Positions 12,184 through 23,112 of a stretch of DNA of 64,000 nt are shown in pieces. This DNA comes from Favolaschia claudopus. Its lineage: Eukaryota; Basidiomycota; Agaricomycetes; Agaricales; Mycenaceae. Under the pieces are notes generated by a model. The model was not told the origin of the DNA, did not search any database, and saw nothing but the letters and a program-made list of their open reading frames with translations. The stretch spans positions 682,001 through 746,000 of the forward strand of contig JAWWNJ010000061.1 of the NCBI GenBank assembly GCA_037176885.1, read 5' to 3'. Position numbers and translations under genes: made by a program. Positions within the stretch are counted from its first letter, which is position 1. The number at the start of each line of letters is the position of its first letter.

Positions 12184-13368
12184 CGAGCGTGGTGAGCAGG
12201 AATGGTATAAATGTATTTCTAGCGTTGAATTCAATAGAGCGCGCTGTATGTATTCTTTCGAGTGCCGCATTGTATCCTGGATATCTGCTTACAGAAGTTC
12301 ATCTAGTGGACATGGTCAAGATGAAATACGTCTGAAATCTGTCGGTCTTTATCGACAGTCTCAATGGACTCGGAGATGGCAAACCACTCAAGACTCCGTT
12401 TATAGCCCGAAAACTGACTCAAGATTTGAGTTGACTTCTTTCACTATCGAGCCATGTCTTGCCCAGGGAGTGGTGCCCATGACGCTTCACTAGCGCAAGA
12501 CTGATGACTGGCGGGCGAGAGTCTCCCGGTTTGCAACGGACAAGGGGACATGGGAGTCGGGAAGAGGGGGTCTCCTTTGCGGAGTCAGCAAAGGTACCTG
12601 TAAGAAATACGGTCCAACGGCCAACTCCTCCACCAGTACCTCCTCCCTCGGCGTGCTCCTCAACGTCTGAAATTACTCTCTTGGCTGTCCTTCGGTACCG
12701 TCCAGCAAGCTTGAAGTTCTAGGTCACAGCTTGTTGCTCGTGTCTCTGTGCTCGGCGTCTGATTGCTCGTCAAGAGTCAAGACAAGCAGGGCAGTCGGCA
12801 CTCATGCCATGGATGGCGCAGACGCAGTAGCCGAGAACGACAAGAACAGTCTCGCAAAGACGATTTGCTAAGGAGTCTGTGAAGCGTCTCACAACACTAG
12901 GCGCCCAATCTTCACTCCGGAAACTTCAAGTCATGCAAGAGTCGCGATAAGCGCTGGCGAGGTCCTATCCCTCGGGAAACTCACAAGAACATCTCGGGAA
13001 ACTAAGCAAACTAGAAGATTGGAGACTGTTCGCAGACATTGGTTACTTGGGGCGCGTCCAGAGGAATCGGGATGTTTTAGGCAGTATGTACTTGAGGGTA
13101 GATAACGGCTTCTTTGCTCCGCAATAAATTTGTCGCTACACAATACATAATGGCGCCATTGCTGAATCTGACAATTAACATTATTTTGTCGCAATCACTT
13201 GAGAGATTCCCTGACGAGCTTGCGCGCAATGGACTGGCACACGAGTCTCAAATGCTCGAGCATTCTATTCTCTGCCTTAATCGCATGTATGCGAGGACTA
13301 GAAACCGATCGAAATCAACCTGAGGCGAAGATGGTCAATTCGCTACACGATACTTTCAGTCGTTTTTT
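12184..13368. other. Intergenic stretch; right end is the 3' flank of a tandem duplication
   Basis: No gene recognised between the karyopherin stop and the first F-box-like gene. Positions from about 13080 to 13368 match the 3' flank of the second F-box-like gene (about 15296-15592), for example the shared run ATGTACTTGAGG followed by similar A/T-rich sequence. The tandem duplication therefore includes downstream non-coding DNA. Confidence 0.6.
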
Positions 13369-15024
13369 TCACTCACCCAACCCGACATCACACTTTTTTT
13401 CCGCCTCCATAAACCAGAACGTCAGATCCTTAGCCTCACATAATTCCCGAATACCTCCGGACACTACTGAATCCAATTCTCGGTGGTAGCCAGGCCTCCA
13501 CCACAATGTGCATTCGAAAGTATCCGATTCATCGAGGTTCTCGATCCTCGACAGGATGAAATCCAGATAAACTCTGTCATCAAAGCGGAGCATTGATTCA
13601 CATTCGAATGTGTTCAGCTTCGGAACCAGATATGGCGATTTTTCGTTGTGTGTCAGAGAAGTCAAAAGGGTGTCTGTGACTGCGATCTGCTCGCCGACGC
13701 CAGTTAAAGAGGACGGGGGATGATCGCAGACCGTGAAAGCTTCCAACTGGGGTAAGATGGCTAGAGCCTTGAGAATGTCTGCATCGGATATCGCTACGTC
13801 GAAGAGATGAAGAGCGGTGAGATGTAGATGGAAAGATGACCGCTCCGATAGAGAGAGAAATTGAGGGCAGGGCCATGAAAGAGGCAATTCTGTGGAATGT
13901 TCCGACTCCGAAGTCAAAATTGTCAAATTTTCAAGGCTGGGTAGCGCGAAAGTCGGCAAAATATACTCCAACGCTGTTGCCGACTGAGCGGCCGAATCCA
14001 TGTCAGACACCTCGATAATGAGCTTGGAGATTTGCGATTCGAAAGAAAGTCCGCGAAGTGGGTTGTCTGTCAACTCTGACGAGAAGTAGAAGTAGAGACG
14101 GAGTGTGCTGTCCGCAGGTACACGAGGCAAAGCCACCGCCAGCATATTTGACCCAATTTGCTGCATTGAAAGCCGCACTGAAACATGAGAGAGCTGTTCC
14201 CAGGGCAAAAGAGCATAGAAAGCGATATCATCACCTGTTCCCACAGCGGTGACATCAACGATCCGGAGCTGGGGACAATTTTGGAGCAGCTGCAGTCCGC
14301 TTTTGGCATCAGGAACTGGACCCCAACAGTCCAGTAACAGTACCTGTAGACAGGACAAATCCACCGCCAGACCAGGCAGATGAGGAAGGTCGGAATAAGG
14401 ACATTGTAAGTCCAGCAGATGGCAGCGATGCAGGTGCTTAGCCACAAGGGCAAGTGCTGGAACGTAGGGCCAACTGTTGAGAGTTGAAGCCATAGACATC
14501 GAGATGGAAATAGGATGAGTGCCGCTACGCTCCAATGTCGCTCGAAGTAGCTCCATGGCAGTGCGATATGACAGGTCCTGAGCCGTCCAGAGGGTGGCAT
14601 CTAGGAGCACATCGTGCCACAAAACTGGAGTATGCAAAACGATTGTGTGCCAGCGAATACACACTCGAGACAAGACGAGGAGAGGGGCACGCGCTAGGCG
14701 GAGAATCTCGTCCTCCGACGACAAAGATTCGATGTCGGCGGATTTGAAGGAATCCCAGCATATGCTGAAAATCTCGACCAGAATTTCGGATGGAAGGCAC
14801 CGAATGGGTGCGCCGAGACTCTGGCAGTCAGTATACTGTCTCTGAATCTCGTCGCGCTCGACTTGAAGGTGCGAAATCAGGCTATCGCACCGAGCGAGGT
14901 CCGCTGCCAGTGCAGAAATTGTCGAGGATATCGCTGGGGGAGGGGAGGAATGTGCTCGTAGAATTTGTCTGATCTCTTGTTTCTGTGTTTGATTCAAGCC
15001 CATACTGCCAACGACATCCGCCAT
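13369..15024 (-). CDS. F-box-like/LRR protein, tandem copy 1
   Basis: Intronless 551-residue frame beginning MADVVGSMGLNQTQKQEI. A coiled-coil-like segment (SLISHLQVERDEIQRQYTDC) precedes an F-box-like motif, IRCLPSEILVEIFSICWDSF, near residue 75. After it come ARAPLLVLSRVCIRWHTIVL and about 400 residues of leucine-rich, LRR-like repeats. This is the standard Agaricomycete F-box-like architecture. Such proteins are thought to bind Skp1 and present substrates to SCF ubiquitin ligases, but the targets of this family are unknown. The gene is a tandem paralogue of the next one, in the same orientation and about 2.2 kb apart, with similarity along the whole length and into the 3' flank. It appears intact. 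Confidence 0.85.
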   Translation of the reverse strand: MADVVGSMGLNQTQKQEIRQILRAHSSPPPAISSTISALAADLARCDSLISHLQVERDEIQRQYTDCQSLGAPIRCLPSEILVEIFSICWDSFKSADIESLSSEDEILRLARAPLLVLSRVCIRWHTIVLHTPVLWHDVLLDATLWTAQDLSYRTAMELLRATLERSGTHPISISMSMASTLNSWPYVPALALVAKHLHRCHLLDLQCPYSDLPHLPGLAVDLSCLQVLLLDCWGPVPDAKSGLQLLQNCPQLRIVDVTAVGTGDDIAFYALLPWEQLSHVSVRLSMQQIGSNMLAVALPRVPADSTLRLYFYFSSELTDNPLRGLSFESQISKLIIEVSDMDSAAQSATALEYILPTFALPSLENLTILTSESEHSTELPLSWPCPQFLSLSERSSFHLHLTALHLFDVAISDADILKALAILPQLEAFTVCDHPPSSLTGVGEQIAVTDTLLTSLTHNEKSPYLVPKLNTFECESMLRFDDRVYLDFILSRIENLDESDTFECTLWWRPGYHRELDSVVSGGIRELCEAKDLTFWFMEAEKKCDVGLGE

Positions 15025-15592
15025 GGTGGTAACAACGAAGGATTGTTTTACTTGGCGAACTGTTACTGTACCGCAGCACGTGATGTGACACCTCGCGTCT
15101 TTCGATGTGCCGCATGCGCAAGTGTTCAGAAAGGCTGCAAGGAAGAGCCTTCAGGGCGGCCAAACTTGAACTGTTTCTCAGGCGCTGGACTACTGAAATC
15201 CGCCGAATTGTATACAAAGTCGTGCTCAGCTCGCTAGTTGTCACCTACTTAGATACTCGAGTACCTTTGACTGACCTTTTAAATTTGAATGGCAGCATGT
15301 ACTTGAGGATAGATACTGGCTTCGTTGCTTCGCATTAAATTTTCCGCTGCACAATATATATTGCGACCGTCATTGTACATCTGACAATTATCCAATTATC
15401 TCGCAACCATCCGAGAAATTTCCATGAAAAGCTTGCGCGCAATGAACTTGCTCGCGAGTCTCAAACGCTCGAGCATTCCAATCTCTGATCTATTCGCATG
15501 TATATGCTGTGACCCAGAGAGGTGTCGAGGACTAGAAACCGATCGAAATCAATCTGAGGTGAAAACGGTCAATGCGCTGCACGATACTTCAC
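15025..15592. other. Spacer between the tandem F-box-like genes
   Basis: 568 bp holding the promoter of copy 1 and the 3' flank of copy 2. The part from about 15296 parallels 13080-13368 downstream of copy 1, with scattered substitutions and a small insertion near 15505. No further gene is seen. Confidence 0.6.
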
Positions 15593-17245
15593 TCATTTTT
15601 GCGCACCTAACCCGCTCTTTTCCTCGGCCTCCATAAACAAGAACGTTAAATCCTTGGCCGCACATAATTCCCGAATACGTCCGGACACTAACGGATCCAA
15701 TTCTCGGTAATAGTCGGGCCTCCACCACAATATGCATTCGAAAGCATCCGATTTATCGAGGTTCTCGATCCTCGACAGGATGAAATCCAGATAAACTCTG
15801 TCGTCAAAGCGGAGCATTGATTCGCATTCGAATGTATTCAGCTTGGGAACCAGACATGGGGATTTCTCGTTGTATGTCAGGGCAGCCAAAAGGTTGTCTG
15901 TGACTGCGATCTGCTCGCCGGTGCCAGTTAAAGAGGATGGTGGATGATCGCAGACCGTGAAAGTTTCCAATTCAGGTAATATGGCCAAAGCCTTCAGAAT
16001 TTCTGTCTCGGTGATCGCTACGTCGAAGAGATGAAGAGCGGTTAGATGTAGATGCAACGATGACCGCTCCGATAGAGAGAGGAATTGAAGGCCCGGCCAT
16101 GAAAGAGGAAATTCTGTGGAATTTTCCGAGGTCAAAATCGTCAAATTTTTTAGACAGGGTAGTGTGAGAGTCGGCAAAATATACTCCAGCGCGGTTTCCG
16201 ATTGAACCGCCGACTCCATGCCAGACACGTGGATAATGAGGTCGGAAATTTGAGAATCCAAAGCAAGTCCGTGAAACGGATTCTCCGTCAACTCTCGCTG
16301 GTAGTAGAAGTAGAGACGGAGGGTGCTGTTGGTGGCTACACGAGGCAAAGCCACGTCCAGCATATTTAATCCGCTTTTCCGCATTGCAAGCCGCACTACA
16401 ACATAAGAGAGCTGTTCCCAGGGCAGAAGAGCATAGGAAGCGATATCCTCGATTGCTCCAAAAGCCATGATATCAACAGTCCGAAGCTGGGGACAATTTT
16501 GAAACAGCTGGAGTGCGCTTTCGGCATCAGCCGCGGGACCCCAACAGAGCAGTTCCAGGACCTGTAGACAGGAAAGATCCACCGCCGCACCAGGCAGATG
16601 GATGAAGTCGGAATAAGGACATTGCAAGTCCAGCATACGGCAGCGTTGCAGGTGCTTGGCCACAACGGCAAGCGCTGGAACGTAGGGCCATCTGTTCAGG
16701 GGATCCATAGTCATCAAGACTGAGATAGGATGAGCGCCGCTACGCTCTAATGTTGCTTGAAGAAGTTCCATGGCAGTGCGATATGACAGGCACTGAGCCG
16801 TCCAGAGGGTGGCATCTAGGAAGACATCGTGCCACAGAACCGGGGTCTGAAAAACGATAGTGTGCCAGCGAATACACACTCGAGACAAGACGAGGAGAGG
16901 GGCACGAGCTAGGCGGAGGATCGCGTTCTCCGACGACAAAGCCACGTCTATGAAGGCGAAGTTGAAGGAATCCCAGCATATGCTGAAAATCTCGACCAGA
17001 ATTTCGGATGGAAGGCAACGAATGGGTGCGCTGAGACTTTGGCACTCGGTATACTGTCTCTGAATCTCGTCGCGCTCGACCTGACGCTTGAAATCTATCA
17101 GGCTATCGCACCGAGCGAGGTCCGCTGCGAGTGAAGAAATTGTCGAGGATAACGATGGGGGAGGGGAGGAATGTGAGCGTAAGATTTGCCTGATCTCTTT
17201 TTTCTGCGCTGGATTCAAGCCCATAAGGCCAACGCAATCTGCCAT
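15593..17245 (-). CDS. F-box-like/LRR protein, tandem copy 2
   Basis: Intronless frame of 550 residues from MADCVGLMGLNPAQKKEI, the start matching copy 1. An in-frame Met 11 codons upstream (17278) is possible but not shared. The F-box-like motif is again IRCLPSEILVEIFSICWDSF, followed by RLARAPLLVLSRVCIRWHT and LRR-like repeats. The C-terminal part (YLDFILSRIENLD and the WWRP segment) is close to copy 1. Differences are substitutions and short in-frame changes, so both copies remain open and are probably under purifying selection. The role is presumably that of an SCF substrate adaptor; substrate unknown. Confidence 0.85.
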   Translation of the reverse strand: MADCVGLMGLNPAQKKEIRQILRSHSSPPPSLSSTISSLAADLARCDSLIDFKRQVERDEIQRQYTECQSLSAPIRCLPSEILVEIFSICWDSFNFAFIDVALSSENAILRLARAPLLVLSRVCIRWHTIVFQTPVLWHDVFLDATLWTAQCLSYRTAMELLQATLERSGAHPISVLMTMDPLNRWPYVPALAVVAKHLQRCRMLDLQCPYSDFIHLPGAAVDLSCLQVLELLCWGPAADAESALQLFQNCPQLRTVDIMAFGAIEDIASYALLPWEQLSYVVVRLAMRKSGLNMLDVALPRVATNSTLRLYFYYQRELTENPFHGLALDSQISDLIIHVSGMESAVQSETALEYILPTLTLPCLKNLTILTSENSTEFPLSWPGLQFLSLSERSSLHLHLTALHLFDVAITETEILKALAILPELETFTVCDHPPSSLTGTGEQIAVTDNLLAALTYNEKSPCLVPKLNTFECESMLRFDDRVYLDFILSRIENLDKSDAFECILWWRPDYYRELDPLVSGRIRELCAAKDLTFLFMEAEEKSGLGAQK

Positions 17246-17608
17246 GGCGGTAACAGCGAAGGAGTAATTTACTGGCAAACTGTTACCGCGGCACGTGCTG
17301 TGACACTTCGCGTCTCTCTCCCAATCGAATTTGGGAATACATCGACGCGGTGGGGACGCCGCGTGCCGAGATTTCGCGTCTTTCCTAGATTAATTCATAG
17401 CTTTCCATGTGAGCAAATTTTCAAAAAGGAGGGAGCCTTCCACCCGTCTAATCGTTGTCTGTAGACAAAAACGTGCTTATGTAGCTCGCTAATTGTCACC
17501 TCCATACATCTCAAATACTACACCATTAGGTGCGAGTACAGGGTGACTAGTAACTTCTCCGAGTACGCATTGTACAACATTTACTACAACTTACACTTGC
17601 GACTGCAA
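17246..17608. other. Intergenic stretch between F-box-like copy 2 and the gephyrin-type gene
   Basis: 363 bp holding the copy 2 promoter and the 3' end of the gephyrin-type gene. No gene or repeat is recognised. Confidence 0.5.
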
Positions 17609-19985
17609 TCAGACATTTAAGATTTCTCCAATAAGCATAGCAGAGACAACCGTCCCTGCATCCAGCCGGCTCTGCTCCTGCGTCCGCATGGGCAAAACGA
17701 CGAAGCCGTTCGCTCCACTAAGACTCGCTACCCGACTAGAGCGCTGACCACCTGTGCTGAACGCTAGTAAACCATCCATGTCCGCTTTTATGACCACGCG
17801 ATGGAACTCTGTCCGTGGATCGAGGTTCATCGGACTCGCGAGCTTACTCAGAAATCAATAACCAGTAAACCAAAAATTGCTGGATGGACGCACTTTGACA
17901 GGTACGCGAGCCAATTTACACCGCGATTCCGGCCATCCGCCAAGCTTCCTCAACGCAGGGACGACGAAGACATTGAACATTACGAGCGCCGAGGCAGGGT
18001 TCCCGGGCAGCGCGAAGACGGGTTTCGCGACATCGCCTGCACAAGGTATGGTCGCGAAAGTGGTGGGCTTGCCAGGTTTCAGTGTTACACGCCCGAAGTG
18101 TATCGTGCCCGAGAAATGGCGCTCAATAACAGGCTTCAGAAGGTCTGTCGGGCCCATGGAGGTCCCACCTGTCGTCAACAGGATGTCCGCTGTGTCGAGA
18201 CCTTTCTGGATTGCCTTGACATGAGAGGAGACACTGAGGCACCGTTAGCTCGGCTTCATGACATTGGTGAGAATGGCTCAACTCATCTGGCACTATGCCC
18301 AGGTCGACCACGTCGTAACCGAGACCCCGCAATGCGGCTTGTAACGACGGTCTATTCGTATCCCAGATACCACCCCAGTCATCACCGGATTGTGGATGCG
18401 GATTTTGGAGATCGAGAAGCTCGTTTCCAGTGCTGAGCAGCGCTACAACGGGTCGCTTGTAGACTTGTACCTGGGCGACCAATCAGCAATGGCTGCAAGT
18501 AAAGAATGAGCGGCATACCTCTTTCCTACCAACGAAAGCCAAAGTACCGATTTCACCTCCTTCACTGAGCAATATATCCCCCGTCTGAAGAACTAGATCG
18601 CCTTGTTTCACATCTGATCCAGGCGCGCGAACATTCTCGCCCGCAGGTACTTGTGCCAGACACTCCACCTCCTTCTCTTCCCCATCCGCGCCATCAGCGC
18701 CAGGATATGTCGACACGAGCCGAGTATCTTCCACCATGATGACAGCGTCTGTCCCTACTGGAAGCGGACCTCCTGTATTGACACGATAGATAGAATCGGC
18801 CGGGATCGGTACGGTGAGGCGGTGGCCTTGCGAGGTCAGAACTTTATACACGCCAGGAGGATCGGTGGCTGGAAATCGTCTATGAGCACACACAGCAAGG
18901 GGCCGGACCGAACAACCTACAACGCAAAGCATAGCCATCGACATTGGTAGTGAAGGTTGAAGGGACATTTTGTGGGGCATGAACGTCTTCGGCGAGAATG
19001 TGCCCGCTCAGTCGGTGGTCTACCTGAGTTGCAGTCAATTTTTGCGTGATTACACACGACCGAGAAAATGGAGCTAACGAGGTGTCTCTCCACCTCAAGT
19101 GGAGACACTTTCTTCAACACAAGAGCGAGCGCATCCTCAAGAGAAATCAACGGGTAAGGTGAGACCCGATGACGCGCCGAGGCTGCGAGAATATGATCAT
19201 CTTGACTTCTTGCCAGCGATCGCGAATTACACACCAGCAGCAGATGGGTCGTGCGATAATGTCCGTGGTTGCGGAGCGCGATGTCCATGACTATGGTCAT
19301 GGTGGTGGTGGTGGTGGTGGTGATGATGCGCTGCAGATGCGATAGACAAAGATCCAGAATCCTCGGCTGCCAGAGCAGCATGCACCTCCCTCCCCGAGCC
19401 TCCGCGAATTAGCTCAATCGCGTGGAGTACCACTCCCGAATCAAGTAGGGTTTGTGTATTTTCAGTGACCGCCTTCACGCTACCTGGAAAAGTTACCACC
19501 AGCGTGCGCTTGATGGTACCCGCGACAGGTCGAGCAAGAGCGGCAAATGGTGTATGACTCAACGACGCAGACAACATAAGATGCACAAGCCCCGGTGCCT
19601 CTCGCTCGAGAAGAGGAGATATAGCCTAAAAACCAGATTATTATCGTAGAGAAAAATAAATTCGAACATCCTCACCTCCGGTGTCTGGTCGCGCACACCG
19701 AACCCAGTACCCCCAGTGGTTATAATCCAATCGATAACTCCGCGATTACACCAGGTATTTACAGCGGATTGAATGGCTTGAATATCATCCGCGACGATGA
19801 GATGATCATTGCAAACGAATGACTCGTTTCTTCCCAGAATTTCACGAATGGTAGGACCAGACTTGTCCGCAGTGTCATTGGCAGCGGCAGTATCGCTAAC
19901 TTCGTCCCCAGATGAGGCTGAAGCCCGATGCCGGTGTTCAGGGAGTACACAAACCTGTCAAGACCGCAACGCGTACTTGCGACAT
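17609..19985 (-). CDS. Gephyrin-type molybdenum cofactor biosynthesis protein (MogA-MoeA fusion)
   Basis: Nine exons (19985-19955, 19917-19676, 19625-19235, 19200-19079, 19023-18924, 18868-18519, 18470-18283, 18233-17894, 17842-17609) give 665 residues in one frame. The N-terminal MogA/G domain carries DWIITTGGTGFGVRDQTPEA, the MPT adenylyl-transfer motif. A histidine-rich linker (ten consecutive His, then DHSHGH) joins it to the MoeA/E domain. That domain shows LSGHILAEDVHAPQNVPST, NTGGPLPVGTDAVIMVEDT, LLTTGGTSMGPTDLLKPVI and ALPGNPASALV, with C-terminal domain IV from NLDPRTEFHR. The enzyme adenylylates molybdopterin and inserts molybdate, serving nitrate reductase, sulfite oxidase and similar enzymes. 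G-before-E order is the gephyrin arrangement, opposite to plant Cnx1. Two introns are only 34 and 37 bp. Confidence 0.93.
19270..19325 (-). repeat. CAC/CAT microsatellite encoding a histidine linker
   Basis: A run of GGT/GAT trinucleotides on the plus strand encodes ten consecutive histidines followed by DHSHGH between the two gephyrin domains. It keeps the frame open. It may be length-variable between strains and could bind metal. Confidence 0.85.
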
Positions 19986-20369
19986 GGTGGTAGAGGACAA
20001 GATATGTTTTGATGGGATTATTATACAAATTATTTGATTTTCTGGTACATGTCTACAGTGAGTACTTGGTCCGTCCGTATGAATGAGTAGTCGGGTATGT
20101 ATAGGTAACCATGCAAAGGAATAAGTAAGAATGAGTGTCTGGCAATACAACGCAGTTAAAGTCCAATTTCTTGAATATAGTCTGAGATACATCAACCCAA
20201 AAAAGCGTCCATCAGACATCAACCCTAGGGAAGATGAGGAGAGTAGGCGCTACCATGTAATGGCGAGCCAGAGTCCGTATATCGCGCGGGAGGTGAGTGT
20301 GGAGTGGAAGGCGAATGTAAAGGCGCAACGTCTGCAGTATGCAGATCGGAATGTACCGCGCCGTACGGG
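19986..20369. other. Intergenic stretch upstream of the gephyrin-type gene
   Basis: 384 bp between the gephyrin start and the stop of the GMC gene. It contains the gephyrin promoter region and no recognisable gene. Confidence 0.5.
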
Positions 20370-23112
20370 CTATACTGCACAGGCGGCAAACGGCGGCGAA
20401 GCGTCGGTATACGGGGAGTAAGGAGCATGTTGCGGATGAGAGCCGAAGTACTCTTGACCGTATTCCACATGCTGCTGGTTGTCCGGATGCGTTAACGTCG
20501 CCTCAGTCTCCACACTGTATTGCGAAGGTTGCGCAGAGTGCCGCTTGGGCATTCCCGCCATGAACGGTGCCCGCGGTTGCATTGGTAGATCGTCCGCAGA
20601 ATGCCACGGGTCGTCCTTTGGCAGGGCTGAGTGTTCAAGCATGGCACGTTGTTGCTTGCGTGAGTTACGGCGGCGCAGGAGAAGGAAAGCCTTAGGATAA
20701 AATCAATACAAGTCATCGAGTCATTTGAGCGGACGCACCATCAAGAGTACCACAGCAGCTGCACCCGACGCGGCACCAATCGCGATTTTCGTGCCGGTGG
20801 AGAGCGTAGATTTTGAGTTCGTGGTGTTATCATTGTTTGGCTGATTGGAGTCACCCGAATCTGAGCCCTTCGACCCGCCCCCATTGTTATCCGAATTCGA
20901 AGAAGTCGTAGCAGCGTAGGCCGTCTTGATCAAATCGGCGGCCCGTTCAGCAACTCCATAAGCCGTCGCCATCGTATGCGCTGCAAACCCTCATCAGTAA
21001 CCTTGCGATACTCCAAACGCGATCACATACCAGACACCGTCAAAGGCGCAATAGAAACATCAACCACCCGCACATTCGCCGTCCCATAAACCACCAACGT
21101 CGTGTTCACCACCCCGCCCAACGAAAGCGGCAACATCGAACTCGTCCCCGTCGGATGATACTCCGTCCCAGAATTATGCGCAATGAACCAATCGATATCC
21201 ACGTCGGCGGTAGTCGCAGACCCAGGATATGATTCGGACGTAATCACATTACTCGCGGGCGCAGTCTGCATTATCCGCCGCACGTACTTGAACGTCGAGC
21301 GCATGATATCCGCGTCGTACGAGACCGATAGATAGTTCGGGTTGATTTCGGGCGCGTCGAAAGCAGACGCAGAGTTGATCTGCACGTAGCCACGAGAGAA
21401 GCCGTGCTGGAGGCAGAATTGCACCCCGATATCGCCGCCTGTTCCGCCGAGCATATTGAAGCTGGAACGCTATGATGAGACGGGACTGGAACATGAAGAA
21501 AAGGCAACATACATGAGCTCGACCTGTCCGATTGATTTTGACCCAGCCCAGTCCTTGAGGAGGTCATATTGTGCCTTGACGCCCGCCTGGACTGTCGGGT
21601 CCATCGACGACGCGCTGGCAGACGTCGACAGTGCTTTGGAAAGGTCGAGACCGCCCACCCAGTTAGAGGTGTCGTCACCCATGAGATCGGCCATAGCGGG
21701 ATACGCCGTCGCTTCGTTCCAATACGTCCACATTCCGGTACCATTTTTCCTCCAGATGTCGAGCTGCTCCTCCCAAAGACCTTGATCCGTCTTGAGGTTG
21801 GACCAGGTGTTGGTGTCAGACGATTTCATGGAGATAGATACGGAGACTAAGGAAACGATCGTCAGCGAGGTTCGTAGTACGAAACTTAAGTAAACTCACG
21901 ATGGTCTTGTAAATTCGCACCGACACCGGGAAGGTCGACAACACTCTTGATTCCGAGACCGGTGATGAGAGATTTAGGACCAACGCCCGAGAGCTGAAGC
22001 ACTTGAGGTGTTCCGATAGTTCCGCCGCTGAAATAAAGTGAGCCTTGTGCTCAAGGACGAAAGAATAGTCAAAACGCACGACACGATAACCTCCTTGGCC
22101 GCGTTGACAGAGTACGTCTGCCCACCCGCATTAGCCGCGAACGTAACACCGCCTGCAACTGCATTCCCCGCTGTCGTCGAATTCCAATTAATTTTCGTGA
22201 CCTGGAAGCCTGTGAGGATCACGAGATTCGGCCTAGAATACGGCGTGATATATCCAAAGTTAGAGTCGGAGCGGCTACCATTCTTCGGGTTGATGATGGA
22301 GGGGACGAAGGAGACACCGACGTTAGACCCGTTGGCGGGATCTTGTGCATGCGGAAGGCCCATCGCGACCATAGTGGGAACCCAGTTCGAGAGCTGTGGA
22401 AATTGGAAGGAACTGTAGCTCGTTTGGATGGGTCCGTTGGTGCCGTGCGCGTTAACATCGTGAGTGACGGACATTGCGGCGGCGGTGTCGTCCGCCATTG
22501 GGGTGAAAGTTTCGCACTAAGAATTATGCTCAGATTCTGCTTTATAAGACCTCGGAGAGAACAACCTACTTTCTTTATTGAGGACTGCATGGTGTTCCAC
22601 CCCCAATCTTGCGCCGCCGACTCCCCATTCTGCAGAGTATTCCATGCATCGTATTCGGCGGAACTTCCACGACACCAGAAGCCGCCGTTTATGGCAGACG
22701 ACCCACCCAGACCCTTTCCTCTGGGCCACCCGAGGGGATTCCCCCCCTGCGTTTGCTTGTGGTGTCGTTTGATATTGCCAGTCGTACGAAGTCTTTGTCA
22801 GACCTTTGAGGTATGACATCCCTGTCGAATACAATATTAATTGACGACCGACATTCGAAACGCCGAGTACGAACCTGGGATAGTAATTTGGTCTTGATAC
22901 TCGGTGCCATCTGAGCCAGCTTCAATCACTGCGACTGTGATATTGGACCATTCTGCTAGTCGTCCCGCCAATGCGAGACCTGCGGTCCCACCACCTACAA
23001 TGACGAAGTCGAAGGTTTTGCCAGAGAGTTTATTGGGGTCGGTAGTGGACCGCCGCTGGATGGATGTCGCGCACACCGCGGTCGAAACAGAGAGAACAAG
23101 TAGAGAACGCAT
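20370..23112 (-). CDS. GMC oxidoreductase with C-terminal membrane anchor; frameshifted
   Basis: Eight exons (23112-22875, 22821-22570, 22516-22080, 22027-21900, 21846-21513, 21461-21031, 20980-20739, 20690-20370) encode about 793 residues if one extra G at 22741-22747 is disregarded. A signal peptide is followed by the FAD-binding VIVGGGTAGLALAGRLAE. Then come WPRGKGLGGSSAINGGFW, EVIVSGGTIGTPQVLQLSG (GMC signature 2) and active-site HPTGTSSM plus a C-terminal His in SAHTMATAY. This is the aryl-alcohol/choline/glucose oxidase-like group, which typically yields H2O2 or reduces quinones outside the cell. Unusually, a Ser/Asn/Gly linker, one TM helix (KIAIGAASGAAAVVLLMAFL), a basic stop-transfer RRRNSRKQQR and a Pro/Gln-rich tail of about 90 residues follow. 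The catalytic domain should face outside. The homopolymer frameshift may be a sequencing error or real inactivation. Confidence 0.85.
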
